Below, one piece after another: positions 42,714 through 52,773 of a stretch of 55,966 nucleotides of DNA (the first letter of the stretch is position 1; the number at the start of each line of letters is the position of its first letter). Under the pieces are notes generated by a model, which made no database searches, was not told where the DNA came from, and saw only the letters and a program-made list of their open reading frames with translations. The stretch comes from UBA1672 sp964351365. Its GTDB lineage: Bacteria > Pseudomonadota > Alphaproteobacteria > Micavibrionales > Micavibrionaceae. The stretch spans positions 1-55,966 of the forward strand of contig CAYGNP010000018.1 in NCBI GenBank assembly GCA_964351365.1. Reading direction: 5' to 3'. A program made the translations under genes and the position numbers.

Positions 42714-44993
42714 TTAGAAGCGCGTGCCAAAATCAAACCGGAAATTCTGTTCCTCATCAAAATCCTCTTTAAGGTAAGGAATCGCAACATCAAGACGCAA
42801 CGGTCCAAAGGGTGAGCGCCAGGATAATCCAAGGCCAGCAGATGCACGAAGTGAATCTTCTTCCTGAATATCGGTACCGCTTTGGTCGATATCAACTAAC
42901 GAACCCAAATCATTAAACGCATGTCCTCGTATACCAAGCTCCTCAGGCACACCTAAAGGGAAAGACATCTCAACAGTATTGCGATAAAAATAGTTTCCAC
43001 CAAGAGCATCCCCTGTAGCCTCATCACGCGGACCAATACCTGATCTTTCAAAACCGCGAAGTGTTGAATCGCCAATAAAGAAACGCTCGTTAATCTGAAC
43101 TTCATCATCACCATAAGACTCGATTGCCCCAACTTCACCAAGCACGTTAAGAACCCACTTGTCCGCAATGGGGTAATAATAAGATGCCCCGCTTCGCCCA
43201 GAAATATAATTAGCGTCACCGCCCAGACCAGCCAACTCTGTATCAAGCCAGTAAGTCACCCCATTAGTTGGGAATGTATTGCTATCACGAGTATCATATG
43301 CTAAGCGCTGCGAGATAGATGATGTCGTGCGCACACCTTCCTGAGCAGAAATAAATAAGGAAGCATCATCATCAACATTTGTAATCTCATTGCGCTCAAG
43401 CTGATAACGGAGTGTCTGACGCCAGTTCTGAGACAACGGATACCCTAGACGCAAAGCGCCACCCACACGATCCTGATCAAACGAGCTTTCATCCTGAAAA
43501 TCACGTGTTGTTTTAAACAAATCAGCCCCAGCAGAAAGATCACGCCCCAGAAAGTAGGGTTCGGTGAAAGAGAGATCAACCTGTGAACGCTCTCCGGCAA
43601 GCAAAGCGCCCAGGGACAAGTCCTGCCCACGCCCAAGAAGGTTCCGCTCGCGAATTCTGAAATCTGCAAGAGGACCATCCGCCGATGAGAACCCTGCCCC
43701 AACAGAAATCTCACCTGTTGATTTTTCCTGAACATTAATATCAACAACCGTTTTATCTGGCGCCGAACCGGGAGAAACCTCTACATCGACCGTTTCAAAG
43801 AAATTTAAGTTACGGATATTTCGCTCTGACTGTGCAAGTTTAGAACGGTTAAATGGATCTGCCTCTACAATTTCCATCTCGCGGCGTAGAACCTTATCCA
43901 AGGTGCGAATGTTACCATTGACATTGACACGCTCAACAAAAACACGCGGCGTTTCATTAATTACAAAAGTAATATCAACCGTGCGTGCCTCCTTATTTTT
44001 GCGAACATCTGGGCTAATATCAACAAAGGCATATTGCATATCACCAAGCTCGTCTGTCATATTGGAAACAGTGCTTTTGACCTTATCTGCATCATACCAT
44101 TTTCCTTTTTTAAAGGTGATAGTATCCTTCAAAGCAGAAACATCAAGATTGCGGATCCGTGAATCAATTTCCGTATCCTGAAATTTGTAGCGTGGACCTT
44201 CTTCAACAGTTATTGTTATAAAAAAACTATCCTGATCTTTGGAAAGTTCAGCAACAGCAGACAAAATCTGAAAATCCGCATATCCTTGGGACAGATAAAA
44301 CTCACGCAATAATTCCTGATCAAAAGATAAACGGTCTGGATCATAACGGTCATTACTGCTTAAAAAGCGATACCAAGCACTGTTCTTTGTGCTAATCACT
44401 GTCCGCAGCTTACTATCGTCATAATGTTTATTACCGACAAAGCGAATAGCTTTAACCTTCGTCACATCACCTTCTTGAATTTCAAAAACCAGATTAACCC
44501 GGTTTTGATCCAGCTGAATAATTTTAGGCTCGACAAAAGCACCAAAACGCCCCTGCCTGCGGTAAATCTGGTTAATACGCGCAACATCAGATTGAACTTT
44601 AGTCCGCGTAAAAACCTGGCGCTGGCGAAGCTGAATTTCGGAAAGAAGCTCTTCATCTTTAATCTTTTTGTTACCCTCAAAGGCAATATCGTTAATAATC
44701 GGATTTTCCACGACATCCACATATACCACCGACCCACGCTGCTCTACTCTAACATCAGCAAAAAGCCCTGTTGAGAACAAGCTTTTTAATGCACGATCGG
44801 TCGATGAATTATCTACAACATCGCCAACTTTCAAATCCATGTAAGACAAAATTGTTGCTTGCTCAACACGCTGAGACCCTTTAATTTCAATACGCTGAAG
44901 CCGTTCAGCCGCAACAACATCAAATGAATACGTCATCAAAAAAACCATTAAGGCACAAAGACATATAAAAGGAATGCGTGAGATAAAAATCAT
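42714..44993 (-). CDS. bamA: outer membrane protein assembly factor BamA
   Basis: A 759-residue outer-membrane protein. A signal peptide (1 to about 28) is followed by five POTRA domains (about 30-420) and a 16-strand barrel (about 430-759). The barrel motif LRGF (in STLRGFERSG) and the C-terminal phenylalanine (FDFGTRF) are present. It is the central subunit of the machinery inserting beta-barrels. It lies downstream of the tandem site-2 protease genes and upstream of skp. Confidence 0.97.
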   Translation of the reverse strand: MIFISRIPFICLCALMVFLMTYSFDVVAAERLQRIEIKGSQRVEQATILSYMDLKVGDVVDNSSTDRALKSLFSTGLFADVRVEQRGSVVYVDVVENPIINDIAFEGNKKIKDEELLSEIQLRQRQVFTRTKVQSDVARINQIYRRQGRFGAFVEPKIIQLDQNRVNLVFEIQEGDVTKVKAIRFVGNKHYDDSKLRTVISTKNSAWYRFLSSNDRYDPDRLSFDQELLREFYLSQGYADFQILSAVAELSKDQDSFFITITVEEGPRYKFQDTEIDSRIRNLDVSALKDTITFKKGKWYDADKVKSTVSNMTDELGDMQYAFVDISPDVRKNKEARTVDITFVINETPRVFVERVNVNGNIRTLDKVLRREMEIVEADPFNRSKLAQSERNIRNLNFFETVDVEVSPGSAPDKTVVDINVQEKSTGEISVGAGFSSADGPLADFRIRERNLLGRGQDLSLGALLAGERSQVDLSFTEPYFLGRDLSAGADLFKTTRDFQDESSFDQDRVGGALRLGYPLSQNWRQTLRYQLERNEITNVDDDASLFISAQEGVRTTSSISQRLAYDTRDSNTFPTNGVTYWLDTELAGLGGDANYISGRSGASYYYPIADKWVLNVLGEVGAIESYGDDEVQINERFFIGDSTLRGFERSGIGPRDEATGDALGGNYFYRNTVEMSFPLGVPEELGIRGHAFNDLGSLVDIDQSGTDIQEEDSLRASAGLGLSWRSPFGPLRLDVAIPYLKEDFDEEQNFRFDFGTRF

Positions 44994-45040
44994 GTGTACA
45001 ACCTATTTTTGGTAAAGAATGAGCGAAATGCACCCGGCAC

Positions 45041-46420
45041 TTACTCTACAGGATTTATAAGAGAGATTAAATCACTTATATTTGCAAAAATCATGATTAC
45101 CAACAAAATTGCAAGCCCAACGATTAAAAAAACATCTTGAACACGGCTAGGCAGGGCCTTTCCAGTAACCATCTCATAAAGCAAAAATACCAAATATCCC
45201 CCATCCAGAACCGGAATAGGCAAAAGATTTATGATTGCAATCATCAGGGAAAAAATTGCAATAAAAGTCATATAGCTATAAAAACCAGCCTGAAAAGCCT
45301 CTCCTGTTTTTTCACTAATTTTTGCAACGCCGCCCACCACAGGGTCTGAATTACGCCCCATAAATGTTGCTTTTACAACCTTATAGGAATTCACGATCCC
45401 TTCATAAATAAGGAGATTTATACTATTCCAGGCTTCGAAGGGATTGAGTTTAACATAAAAACCATAATCCGGATTATTAAGAAAAGCACGATCATAATAC
45501 TCAGCCTGTGGATCGAACAAATGCTGGTTAACTACAGAGGGAAAATCAACAAGAAAGAGGTCGGTGCGCCCTTCTTCCTTATTTTTATAATTCAACCCCA
45601 CACGCACAATGCCATCAAGACTCTTCGTCACCTCATCCCTGGCCTTATCGGGCATATCAAGAGTATTAGTGTCATTGATAAAATTTATATCCTTAAACAT
45701 AATTGCGCCGATATGTACCATGCCGGTTTGCCCATGAGACATCTCCACACCTTTATCATTAAAATAATTAACGTGCCGGGCCGTAAGAGAGAGGCGAAGA
45801 ATATCATCACCACGCTTAATCGTATATTCATGCTCCACGGGTGGAAGTTCTCGCCATGTAATATCATGAACATCATTTAGCCTGCGAATAGGTTTACCAT
45901 CCATCTCCAGAATCACATCTCCAATCTGAACACCCGCCTCATAAGCAGCAGAATCATAGAGAATTGTATTGATAACAGGTAAGCGTGAGGCCTGACCATA
46001 GGTCGTAAACATGACCATAAAAATACCATACGCAAGAATTATATTAAGCATTGGCCCCGCAAGAACAATAAACATGCGTTGCGCGACTGTTTTCGTGCAA
46101 TAGGCAACGCGCATCTCAGCATCACTGAGTGTGCGCTTACAGTTATTGTCATGATCCCACACAACCGGATTATCTTTGTCCACATCCCCAAATAACTTAA
46201 CATAGCCACCAATAGGGAAAAGCCTAACCGACCAGCGCGTTTTAAACGCTCCACCACCCAGACCAAAGACCTCGCGCCCAAACCCGAATGCAAAGGTCTC
46301 CACATGAACACCGCACAAACGCGCCGCAATATAATGCCCATATTCATGTACAGTAATAACGACGGCCAGGGTGATGATAACCATCACGCCAAAAGCAAAA
46401 AAATCAGACAACAAATCCAT
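45041..46420 (-). CDS. RseP-like site-2 protease, paralogue 1
   Basis: A 459-residue polytopic zinc metalloprotease (M50B). The metal motif HEYGH is at residues 25-29 in the first membrane helix. One PDZ domain (AYEAGVQIGDVILEMDG) lies at about 155-215, and the third motif LLPIPVLDGGYL lies near the end. All active residues are present. Between the PDZ and C-terminal helices there is a longer insert than in the other copy, with the periplasmic segment DKARDEVTKSLDGIVRVG. It starts 7 bases after paralogue 2. Such proteases cut membrane-bound regulators; the substrate is unknown. Confidence 0.9.
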   Translation of the reverse strand: MDLLSDFFAFGVMVIITLAVVITVHEYGHYIAARLCGVHVETFAFGFGREVFGLGGGAFKTRWSVRLFPIGGYVKLFGDVDKDNPVVWDHDNNCKRTLSDAEMRVAYCTKTVAQRMFIVLAGPMLNIILAYGIFMVMFTTYGQASRLPVINTILYDSAAYEAGVQIGDVILEMDGKPIRRLNDVHDITWRELPPVEHEYTIKRGDDILRLSLTARHVNYFNDKGVEMSHGQTGMVHIGAIMFKDINFINDTNTLDMPDKARDEVTKSLDGIVRVGLNYKNKEEGRTDLFLVDFPSVVNQHLFDPQAEYYDRAFLNNPDYGFYVKLNPFEAWNSINLLIYEGIVNSYKVVKATFMGRNSDPVVGGVAKISEKTGEAFQAGFYSYMTFIAIFSLMIAIINLLPIPVLDGGYLVFLLYEMVTGKALPSRVQDVFLIVGLAILLVIMIFANISDLISLINPVE

Positions 46421-46427
46421 AATAGAT

Positions 46428-47810
46428 CTATGTCAAAAGCTGGTATATATCATTCAAATTTGCAAAAGCCATAATGCCGATCAGGAACACAAAACCCGCA
46501 CGAAATGCATATTCTTGAACCTGTTCTGGAATTGGTCGTCCTATAACTGATTCAACGGCATAAAAGGTCAAATGCCCCCCATCCAGCATCGGAATAGGCA
46601 GCAAATTAATAAACCCAAGATTAATCGAAAGCAGCGCCGTAAGCAAAATTAAGGGAACAATGCCCTGCTGCGCCATATCACCGGCAATCGCGCCAATACG
46701 CACAATACCGCCGAGCTCGGTTGCACTGCGTACACCGACAACCATCTGCCAAAGCGCTTCAGCGGAGCTAACGGTCATATTATAAACCTCACTCAATGAA
46801 CTTTGCAAAGCCGTCATAAATGTGTGCTGCGTGAATTGCTGCGCCGGAGTATCTGCAAGATACAGAGCCTCAGCCAAAACGTCGTCCTCACGCCCAAGAC
46901 CCTCATTGCGTGAAAAAATAGGGTTAACGATCAACTCCTTAACCGATCCCTCGCCCTTAAGCGTAATTTCATAAGTTGTACCCATACGCTCCTTCAGCGC
47001 AGAAATAACCTCTTGAGCATCAGTATATTCAACACCTTCAATGGCCTCGATACTACTCACCAAAATGCCGCGATCTGCACCCAAAAGACCAAGAACGCCT
47101 ATGGTACTCTTAAACCCAAAACGATCTTCCATCGGAACACGCTCAGGCTTGGCATAAATATCAACGATTTCTTCTCCTCGGCGCACAACAAAATGCTTCT
47201 CCTGATCCAGCGCAACCAGCATCTCGCGGCGAATATCGCTAAAATCATTAATTGATTTACCGCCAATTGAAAGAATAAAATCATGCGGCTTGAATCCATA
47301 CTGATCCGCACTACTGCCTTTAATAATCGCCGCCGCTGTTGGCGGTGAGACTGGCTGCCCCATAAATCCATATAACCCGGCCAACAAAATAATAGCAAAA
47401 ACATAATTAATTGCCGGCCCAGCAAAGACAATCGCCGCGCGCTTCCAAACGGGCTTGGTAAAAAACGCAACATCGCGTTCAGCCTGAGTCATCTCCCGCA
47501 CCTGGCCGTCATCGCCCTCTACAGAGTCAGAATGCCGCGCACTAGCGGGATCCGTATCCCCATAGAGCTGTACATAGCCACCAAGCGGAAAAAGAGAAAT
47601 TTTCCAGCGCGTACCCGCTCGATCATTAAAGCCCCATATTTCCTTACCAAAACCGATAGAAAATTGTTCAACGCGCACACCACACATCCGCGCAACAATA
47701 TAGTGCCCCCATTCATGCACAAACACCAAAATACTAAGGACGAGAATAAAAGATCCGCCATAAATCCAGATATTTTGCCCCAGCATTTGTATGAGATCAT
47801 AAAAATTCAT
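46428..47810 (-). CDS. rseP: RseP-like site-2 protease, paralogue 2
   Basis: A 460-residue polytopic M50B protease. The zinc motif HEWGH is at residues 32-36, a PDZ domain with YGFKPHDFILSIGGKSIND at about 170-230, and LLPIPMLDGGHL near the C terminus. It overlaps dxr by 4 bases (ATGA), the standard dxr-rseP link in proteobacteria, so this copy is the likely orthologue of RseP/MmpA. The next gene is a second, intact paralogue. Confidence 0.93.
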   Translation of the reverse strand: MNFYDLIQMLGQNIWIYGGSFILVLSILVFVHEWGHYIVARMCGVRVEQFSIGFGKEIWGFNDRAGTRWKISLFPLGGYVQLYGDTDPASARHSDSVEGDDGQVREMTQAERDVAFFTKPVWKRAAIVFAGPAINYVFAIILLAGLYGFMGQPVSPPTAAAIIKGSSADQYGFKPHDFILSIGGKSINDFSDIRREMLVALDQEKHFVVRRGEEIVDIYAKPERVPMEDRFGFKSTIGVLGLLGADRGILVSSIEAIEGVEYTDAQEVISALKERMGTTYEITLKGEGSVKELIVNPIFSRNEGLGREDDVLAEALYLADTPAQQFTQHTFMTALQSSLSEVYNMTVSSAEALWQMVVGVRSATELGGIVRIGAIAGDMAQQGIVPLILLTALLSINLGFINLLPIPMLDGGHLTFYAVESVIGRPIPEQVQEYAFRAGFVFLIGIMAFANLNDIYQLLT

Positions 47811-49003
47811 GCGTGTTTTCTTTCTTTTTTGAGATCAGCAATATAGTCATGCGTCTTCGCACGCACTATCGTATCCAATTCAATAATATCTTCAACCGTT
47901 TTCAATTCTTTTTTCGCATAATCCGGTGCAATCGTTACTACGGCAAATTGTACGCACTCGATAATATCACCAAAACACATACGCCCGGACAAAAATTCAT
48001 CAACCGCCACCTCGTTCGCCGCGTTAAGAGCAATACAAGCATATTGCCCAAGCTGAAGGCACGTGTAAGCCAAGCTAAGCGCAGGAAATCTCTGCTCATC
48101 TGCAGGCAAAAAACTCAGCGCGCCAAGTTTTGTAAAATCCAGCCCCTGCCCTAAACTATCCATGCGGTCCGGCCACGCAAGCGCAGAAGCAATCGGTATG
48201 CGCATATCACTAGCCCCCATTTGCGCAAGAACAGAGCCATCAAGATAAGACACCATCGAATGGACAACAGATTGCGGATGAATTAAAACATCAATCCTCT
48301 CCGCTGGTAAACCAAACAAATAATGCGCCTCAATCACCTCCAGCGCCTTATTCATCATGCTGGCACTATCTACTGAAATCTTACGGCCCATCGACCAGTT
48401 TGGATGCAAACACGCCTGCTCAGGTGTCGCAGCACGAATATCGCTCTCTGCCCAGTTTAAAAAAGGCCCACCCGAAGCCGTGAGGATAATTTTATCAATC
48501 GCCCCACGATTATGCTCCTCAAACACTTGAAAAATCGCATTATGCTCACTATCAACAGGCAAAATCTGTGCATTATTCTGACGCGCCAGCGCCATAATTT
48601 GCGCACCCGCTGCCACAAGGGGCTCCTTATTGGCAATCGCAACATTAATCCCCTGCCCAAGCGCCGCCATAATTGGCTTCAATCCTGCAAAGCCCATAAT
48701 CGCCGCCATAACAAGATCAACGTGCTCCCTGCAGAGCGCCTCAATCGCCGCCTCCCCGCTCAGCGCCTCAATAGCCGTCCCCTCCAGTAACCCCTCAAGC
48801 ACAGGCCCGAGAGATTCATCCGAAATTACAGCCTTACGCGCCTTAAGAGCAACCGCAAGTCTTGCCAGATCTTCAGCATTCCTATTCGCCGTTATACCAT
48901 GTACGCAAAACCGCTCTGGGCAGGATAAAATGACATCTACCGTACTAAGCCCCACAGAGCCAGTAACGCCCAAAATAGTAATCGATTTAGGTTTAGAAGA
49001 CAT
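47807..49003 (-). CDS. dxr: 1-deoxy-D-xylulose 5-phosphate reductoisomerase
   Basis: A 398-residue NADPH enzyme, the second step of the MEP isoprenoid pathway. The NADPH motif GVTGSVGLST (about 12-21), NKEPLVAAG, the metal-binding VDSEHNAIFQ and LTASGGPF are intact. It overlaps cdsA by 11 bases at its start and rseP by 4 at its end. Its product feeds IspD of the ispDF gene at 7.5 kb. Confidence 0.97.
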   Translation of the reverse strand: MSSKPKSITILGVTGSVGLSTVDVILSCPERFCVHGITANRNAEDLARLAVALKARKAVISDESLGPVLEGLLEGTAIEALSGEAAIEALCREHVDLVMAAIMGFAGLKPIMAALGQGINVAIANKEPLVAAGAQIMALARQNNAQILPVDSEHNAIFQVFEEHNRGAIDKIILTASGGPFLNWAESDIRAATPEQACLHPNWSMGRKISVDSASMMNKALEVIEAHYLFGLPAERIDVLIHPQSVVHSMVSYLDGSVLAQMGASDMRIPIASALAWPDRMDSLGQGLDFTKLGALSFLPADEQRFPALSLAYTCLQLGQYACIALNAANEVAVDEFLSGRMCFGDIIECVQFAVVTIAPDYAKKELKTVEDIIELDTIVRAKTHDYIADLKKERKHA

Positions 49004-49673
49004 AAGACAACAACGTTATTAAAACCAGAAACACAGGCGCACCAAGCAGCATTGAATCAATCCGGTCAAGAAGCCCGCCATGCCCAGGAATAATAGTACC
49101 TGTATCCTTAACATTCGCCTGACGCTTAACTGCAGACACCAATAAATCGCCTGCTTGCCCTATACTGCCTGTAACAACCCCCAAAATCGCGGCAATCAAC
49201 ATAATGATAATCACTGAATGATCACTAAATTCCGCATGAAACCCAAACACACCTACCCAGATAACCCCAAATACAGCAGGGCAAATAAGCGCCCCACCAA
49301 ATCCAGACCATGTCTTATTAGGACTGATCTGAACAATCAATTTAGGCCCACCAAAAGTCTTACCGGTCACAAACGCGCCAATATCGCTCATCCAGATCAT
49401 ACCCAAAAAGAGCAGCAAAACATTAAGAGAATAGACCTCTCTAAGCGCCAGAAAGCTGCTGTAGGAAATCGCCATATAAATGACGCCAAGCACCATAACA
49501 GGCACAAAATGTCCGGTTTTTTTCGAAAGCTCGTACCATTCAAAAACAGAAAGGAAATAAGCTATAAACAACCAGAATATGAGAGGAATATCACCAACCA
49601 CTAATACAATAAGAAAGCATGGAGCTAGAATGAGTGCAGATAAAATACGTTTTTTTAAGCCTGGCGACATCAT
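48993..49673 (-). CDS. cdsA: phosphatidate cytidylyltransferase (CDP-diglyceride synthase)
   Basis: A 226-residue polytopic enzyme making CDP-diacylglycerol from CTP and phosphatidic acid. The family signature is present as SAVKRQANVKDTGTIIPGHG followed by GLLDRIDS (about 183-210). Several membrane helices fill the rest. It starts 2 bases after uppS. Confidence 0.94.
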   Translation of the reverse strand: MMSPGLKKRILSALILAPCFLIVLVVGDIPLIFWLFIAYFLSVFEWYELSKKTGHFVPVMVLGVIYMAISYSSFLALREVYSLNVLLLFLGMIWMSDIGAFVTGKTFGGPKLIVQISPNKTWSGFGGALICPAVFGVIWVGVFGFHAEFSDHSVIIIMLIAAILGVVTGSIGQAGDLLVSAVKRQANVKDTGTIIPGHGGLLDRIDSMLLGAPVFLVLITLLSYVF

Positions 49674-49675
49674 TA

Positions 49676-50428
49676 TTACTGTTTTTGTACCCGTGAGGAA
49701 GAGAGCGCACCAAAACGCCGCTCACGTGAAGCATACTCATATAATGCACTTTTAAAATCATCTTCTGAAAAATCAGGCCATAATGTTCGCGTAAAAACCA
49801 TTTCGGAATAGGCGCATTGCCACAGAAGAAAATTGCTAATGCGCTGCTCACCGCTCGTACGGATCAAAAGGTCGGGATCTGGAATTCCTGCACCCGACAA
49901 AGATAGAGCCCCATTCATGGCCCCCTCAAGATCATCAGGACGCCGACCGCTTTTAAGAGCCTCATCAATCAAGGTACCCACGGCTTGTACAATATCCTGC
50001 CGCCCACCATAATTTAGCGCGATGATAACGTGAATAGCCGTATTGTCCCGCGTTAAATTCTCGGCATTTTCAATAAGTTCAACAATATCTGAATCAAAAG
50101 CAGACCGGTCGCCAATCACAGAAAGCCTTGCATTCTTCTGATGAAACTCCGCCGTTTGAGAACGTAAATAATGCCGTAAAAGCTTCATCAACTCCTGAAT
50201 TTCATCAGCGGGACGCGACCAGTTTTCGGAAGAAAAGCCAAACAAAGTAAGGTACTGAACTCCGGCCTCCGCCGCATATTCAACAACGCGGCGCGCTGCG
50301 TCCGCTCCCTTTTTATGACCCATAGTCCGCGGCAAACCTCGTTTTCGTGCCCAACGACCATTACCATCCATAATGACAGCAACATGCCTGGGTATCTCAA
50401 GATTTTTAAGTTCAGATGATTGTGTCAT
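49676..50428 (-). CDS. uppS: undecaprenyl diphosphate synthase
   Basis: A 250-residue cis-prenyltransferase making the C55 lipid carrier for peptidoglycan and O-antigen. Motif HVAVIMDGNGRWAR (about 15-28; D22 of MDGNG) is complete, as are FSSENWSRP, ALNYGGRQDI and the late LIRTSGEQRISNFLLWQ. It starts 18 bases after frr. Confidence 0.97.
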   Translation of the reverse strand: MTQSSELKNLEIPRHVAVIMDGNGRWARKRGLPRTMGHKKGADAARRVVEYAAEAGVQYLTLFGFSSENWSRPADEIQELMKLLRHYLRSQTAEFHQKNARLSVIGDRSAFDSDIVELIENAENLTRDNTAIHVIIALNYGGRQDIVQAVGTLIDEALKSGRRPDDLEGAMNGALSLSGAGIPDPDLLIRTSGEQRISNFLLWQCAYSEMVFTRTLWPDFSEDDFKSALYEYASRERRFGALSSSRVQKQ

Positions 50429-50446
50429 AAGGCCATATTCACGCGT

Positions 50447-50992
50447 TCAGACCTTCATGATATCCTTTTCTTTATCCGAGAGCAACGCATCGATTTTCTT
50501 AACGATATCGTCTGTCATTTTTTGCACCTCGTCAGAAAAGCGTTTTACATCATCTTCCGATATCCCATCCATTTTTTTAATCGCGTCCATACCGTCTTTG
50601 CGCACATTACGAACAGCAATTCTTGCGCTTTCTGAATATTTACCGGCAACCTTGACAAGCTCCTTTCGGCGCTCCTCAGTCAGATCAGGCACAGGAATGC
50701 GGATATTATTACCGTCAGGCATTGGGTTTAAGCCAAGGCCCGAGTTACGTATAGCTTTTTCAACAGAGGAAACAGCAGAGGAATCCCAAACCTGCACATT
50801 CAACATTCTGGATTCAGGCGCGCTCACTGTGCCCACCTGATTAAGCGGCATCTTACTGCCGTAAAGCTCAACAACAACTGGGTCTAGTAAACTCACCGAA
50901 GCGCGCCCCGTACGCAGACCTGCAAATTCTTTTTGCAAGGAATCAAGCGCTCCATCCATCCGCCTTTTTATGTCATTTTTATCATATGCCAT
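50447..50992 (-). CDS. frr: ribosome recycling factor
   Basis: A 181-residue tRNA-like protein that, with EF-G, splits post-termination ribosomes. The three-helix bundle is clear, with KEFAGLRTGRAS near residues 20-31 and ERRKELVKVAGKYSE near 122-136. Length is normal. It starts 21 bases after pyrH, in the classic rpsB-tsf-pyrH-frr order. Confidence 0.97.
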   Translation of the reverse strand: MAYDKNDIKRRMDGALDSLQKEFAGLRTGRASVSLLDPVVVELYGSKMPLNQVGTVSAPESRMLNVQVWDSSAVSSVEKAIRNSGLGLNPMPDGNNIRIPVPDLTEERRKELVKVAGKYSESARIAVRNVRKDGMDAIKKMDGISEDDVKRFSDEVQKMTDDIVKKIDALLSDKEKDIMKV

Positions 50993-51013
50993 GATTAAAC
51001 CTCACTTTTTATA

Positions 51014-51763
51014 CTATGTGTTTGTAACAACTGTATATTTACCCTTAGATTGTGCCACCTGCGCAAAATTTCCGCGCTCCATAACAGAAAAGACAACAAT
51101 CGGAATGTTATTTTCCCGCGCCAGTGAAATTGCCGTCGCATCCATAACTCTTAAATCCTTGGTCAAAACATCAATATAGGAGATGCGCTCATAATGTTCG
51201 GCATCCGGGTGTGTTTTAGGATCAGCAGAATAGACACCATCAACCTTCGTGCCCTTCATAATAACATCGCAATCCATCTCGGAGGCGCGTAAAGCCGCCG
51301 CCGTATCCGTAGTAAAATAAGGATTTCCCGTGCCAGCAGCAAAAATTACAACGCGCCCTTTGCTCATATGACGCATGGCCTTTCGCCGGATATAGGGCTC
51401 ACAAATAGAATCCATACGAATAGCTGACTGCACCCGCGTATAGACATTCATATGCTCCAACGCATTCTGCAGCGCCAAGGCGTTAATCACAATCCCAAGC
51501 ATCCCCATATAATCCGCCGTTGTGCGGTCCATGCCATCCGCCGCCCCCGAAACACCGCGAAAAATGTTGCCTGCGCCAACAACCACACAGACCTCAATAC
51601 CTAAATCAACAACTTCCTTGATATCTTCGGCAACTCTTTTAACAGTGGCAGGATCAAGCCCAAACTCATTAGGGCCCATAAGAACTTCGCCGGACATTTT
51701 GAGCATAACACGTTTATAGGGGAAAGGTGATGACGCTTCAGAATCCGCTTTTTTCGCACTCAT
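51014..51763 (-). CDS. pyrH: uridylate kinase
   Basis: A 249-residue hexameric UMP kinase of the amino-acid-kinase fold. Motifs are KRVMLKMSGEVLMG (about 17-30), VVGAGNIFRG, DRTTADYMGMLG and GTGNPYFTTDTAA. I chose the ATG at 51763 because GAAAGG lies 7 bases upstream; an in-frame ATG at 51769 sits too close to that sequence. It is 63 bases after tsf. Confidence 0.95.
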   Translation of the reverse strand: MSAKKADSEASSPFPYKRVMLKMSGEVLMGPNEFGLDPATVKRVAEDIKEVVDLGIEVCVVVGAGNIFRGVSGAADGMDRTTADYMGMLGIVINALALQNALEHMNVYTRVQSAIRMDSICEPYIRRKAMRHMSKGRVVIFAAGTGNPYFTTDTAAALRASEMDCDVIMKGTKVDGVYSADPKTHPDAEHYERISYIDVLTKDLRVMDATAISLARENNIPIVVFSVMERGNFAQVAQSKGKYTVVTNT

Positions 51764-51826
51764 AGTCATACCTTTCAAAGCCCCATAATTTTAATACACC
51801 AAAACCTACATAATATAGGCTGAGGA

Positions 51827-52735
51827 TTAGCCATTTGCAACAGCAGCAACTTCAGCAGCGAAATCTGTTTCTTCTTTTTCGATGCCCTCACCAAGCTGAA
51901 CGCGCGCAAACCCGGTCAGCTTAATGTCCTTGCCTGCTGCTTCAATAACTTGAGCAACAGTTTTATCCGTATCCATAATGAAACCCTGCTCAAGCAAGCA
52001 GATTTCTTCATAAAATTTACGAATGCGGCCATCAACCATTTTTTCTGCAATCTCAGGAGATTTTCCAGACGCAATCGCCTGCTCTTTAAGAACATTACGC
52101 TCACGCTCAAGAACGTCAGCAGAAACAGAATCCTTATCCAAAAACTGCGGATTTGCGGCTGCAACATGCATGGCAATTTGCTTACCCAACGCTTGCAAAT
52201 CATCCGCCTTAGCATCAGAAGACTCGAGTGCAACCAGAACACCAATTTTACCAAGACCATCCGCAAGCGCGCTGTGCACATAACCAACAACAGCGCCTTT
52301 AGAAACGGACAAACGCGTCATCCGGCGCAAAGCCATATTTTCGCCAATCGTAGCGATCAGGTTGGTAAGTTTTTCAGAAACAGCCTTACCATCAATCTTT
52401 GCACCTGCAAGCGCCTCAATATTGTCAACGCCCTTTGCAGCCTCCGCAACTTTTTTAACAAAACCCTGAAACTCAGCGTTACGCGCGACAAAGTCAGTTT
52501 CGGAATTTACCTCAACCACTGCGCCGACAGTACCCTCAGTCACAACAGCGACCAAACCTTCCGCCGCAGTACGACCAGATTTTTTAGCTGCCTTTGAAAG
52601 GCCTTTTGCCCGCAGCCAATCAACTGCCGCCTCCATATTACCGTCATTCTCAACCAGAGCTTTTTTGGCATCCATCATACCAACGCCAGTACTTTCGCGC
52701 AGTTCTTTAACCATTGATGCTGTAATATCAGCCAT
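51827..52735 (-). CDS. tsf: translation elongation factor Ts
   Basis: A 302-residue nucleotide exchange factor for EF-Tu. The N-terminal UBA-like domain is complete (VKELRESTGVGMMDAKKAL, about 9-27). The core motif VEVNSETDFVARN (about 74-86) contains the TDFV signature that touches EF-Tu. GAGG precedes the start. Follows rpsB after 38 bases. Confidence 0.98.
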   Translation of the reverse strand: MADITASMVKELRESTGVGMMDAKKALVENDGNMEAAVDWLRAKGLSKAAKKSGRTAAEGLVAVVTEGTVGAVVEVNSETDFVARNAEFQGFVKKVAEAAKGVDNIEALAGAKIDGKAVSEKLTNLIATIGENMALRRMTRLSVSKGAVVGYVHSALADGLGKIGVLVALESSDAKADDLQALGKQIAMHVAAANPQFLDKDSVSADVLERERNVLKEQAIASGKSPEIAEKMVDGRIRKFYEEICLLEQGFIMDTDKTVAQVIEAAGKDIKLTGFARVQLGEGIEKEETDFAAEVAAVANG

Positions 52736-52773
52736 GTTTCTAATCCTCTTTGTTTAAAAGTTTAATGATATGA

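Noticed and set aside
51950..52597. 215-codon plus-strand open frame
   Set aside because: Antisense to tsf and rich in Asn, Arg and Phe as expected of a shadow of a conserved gene.
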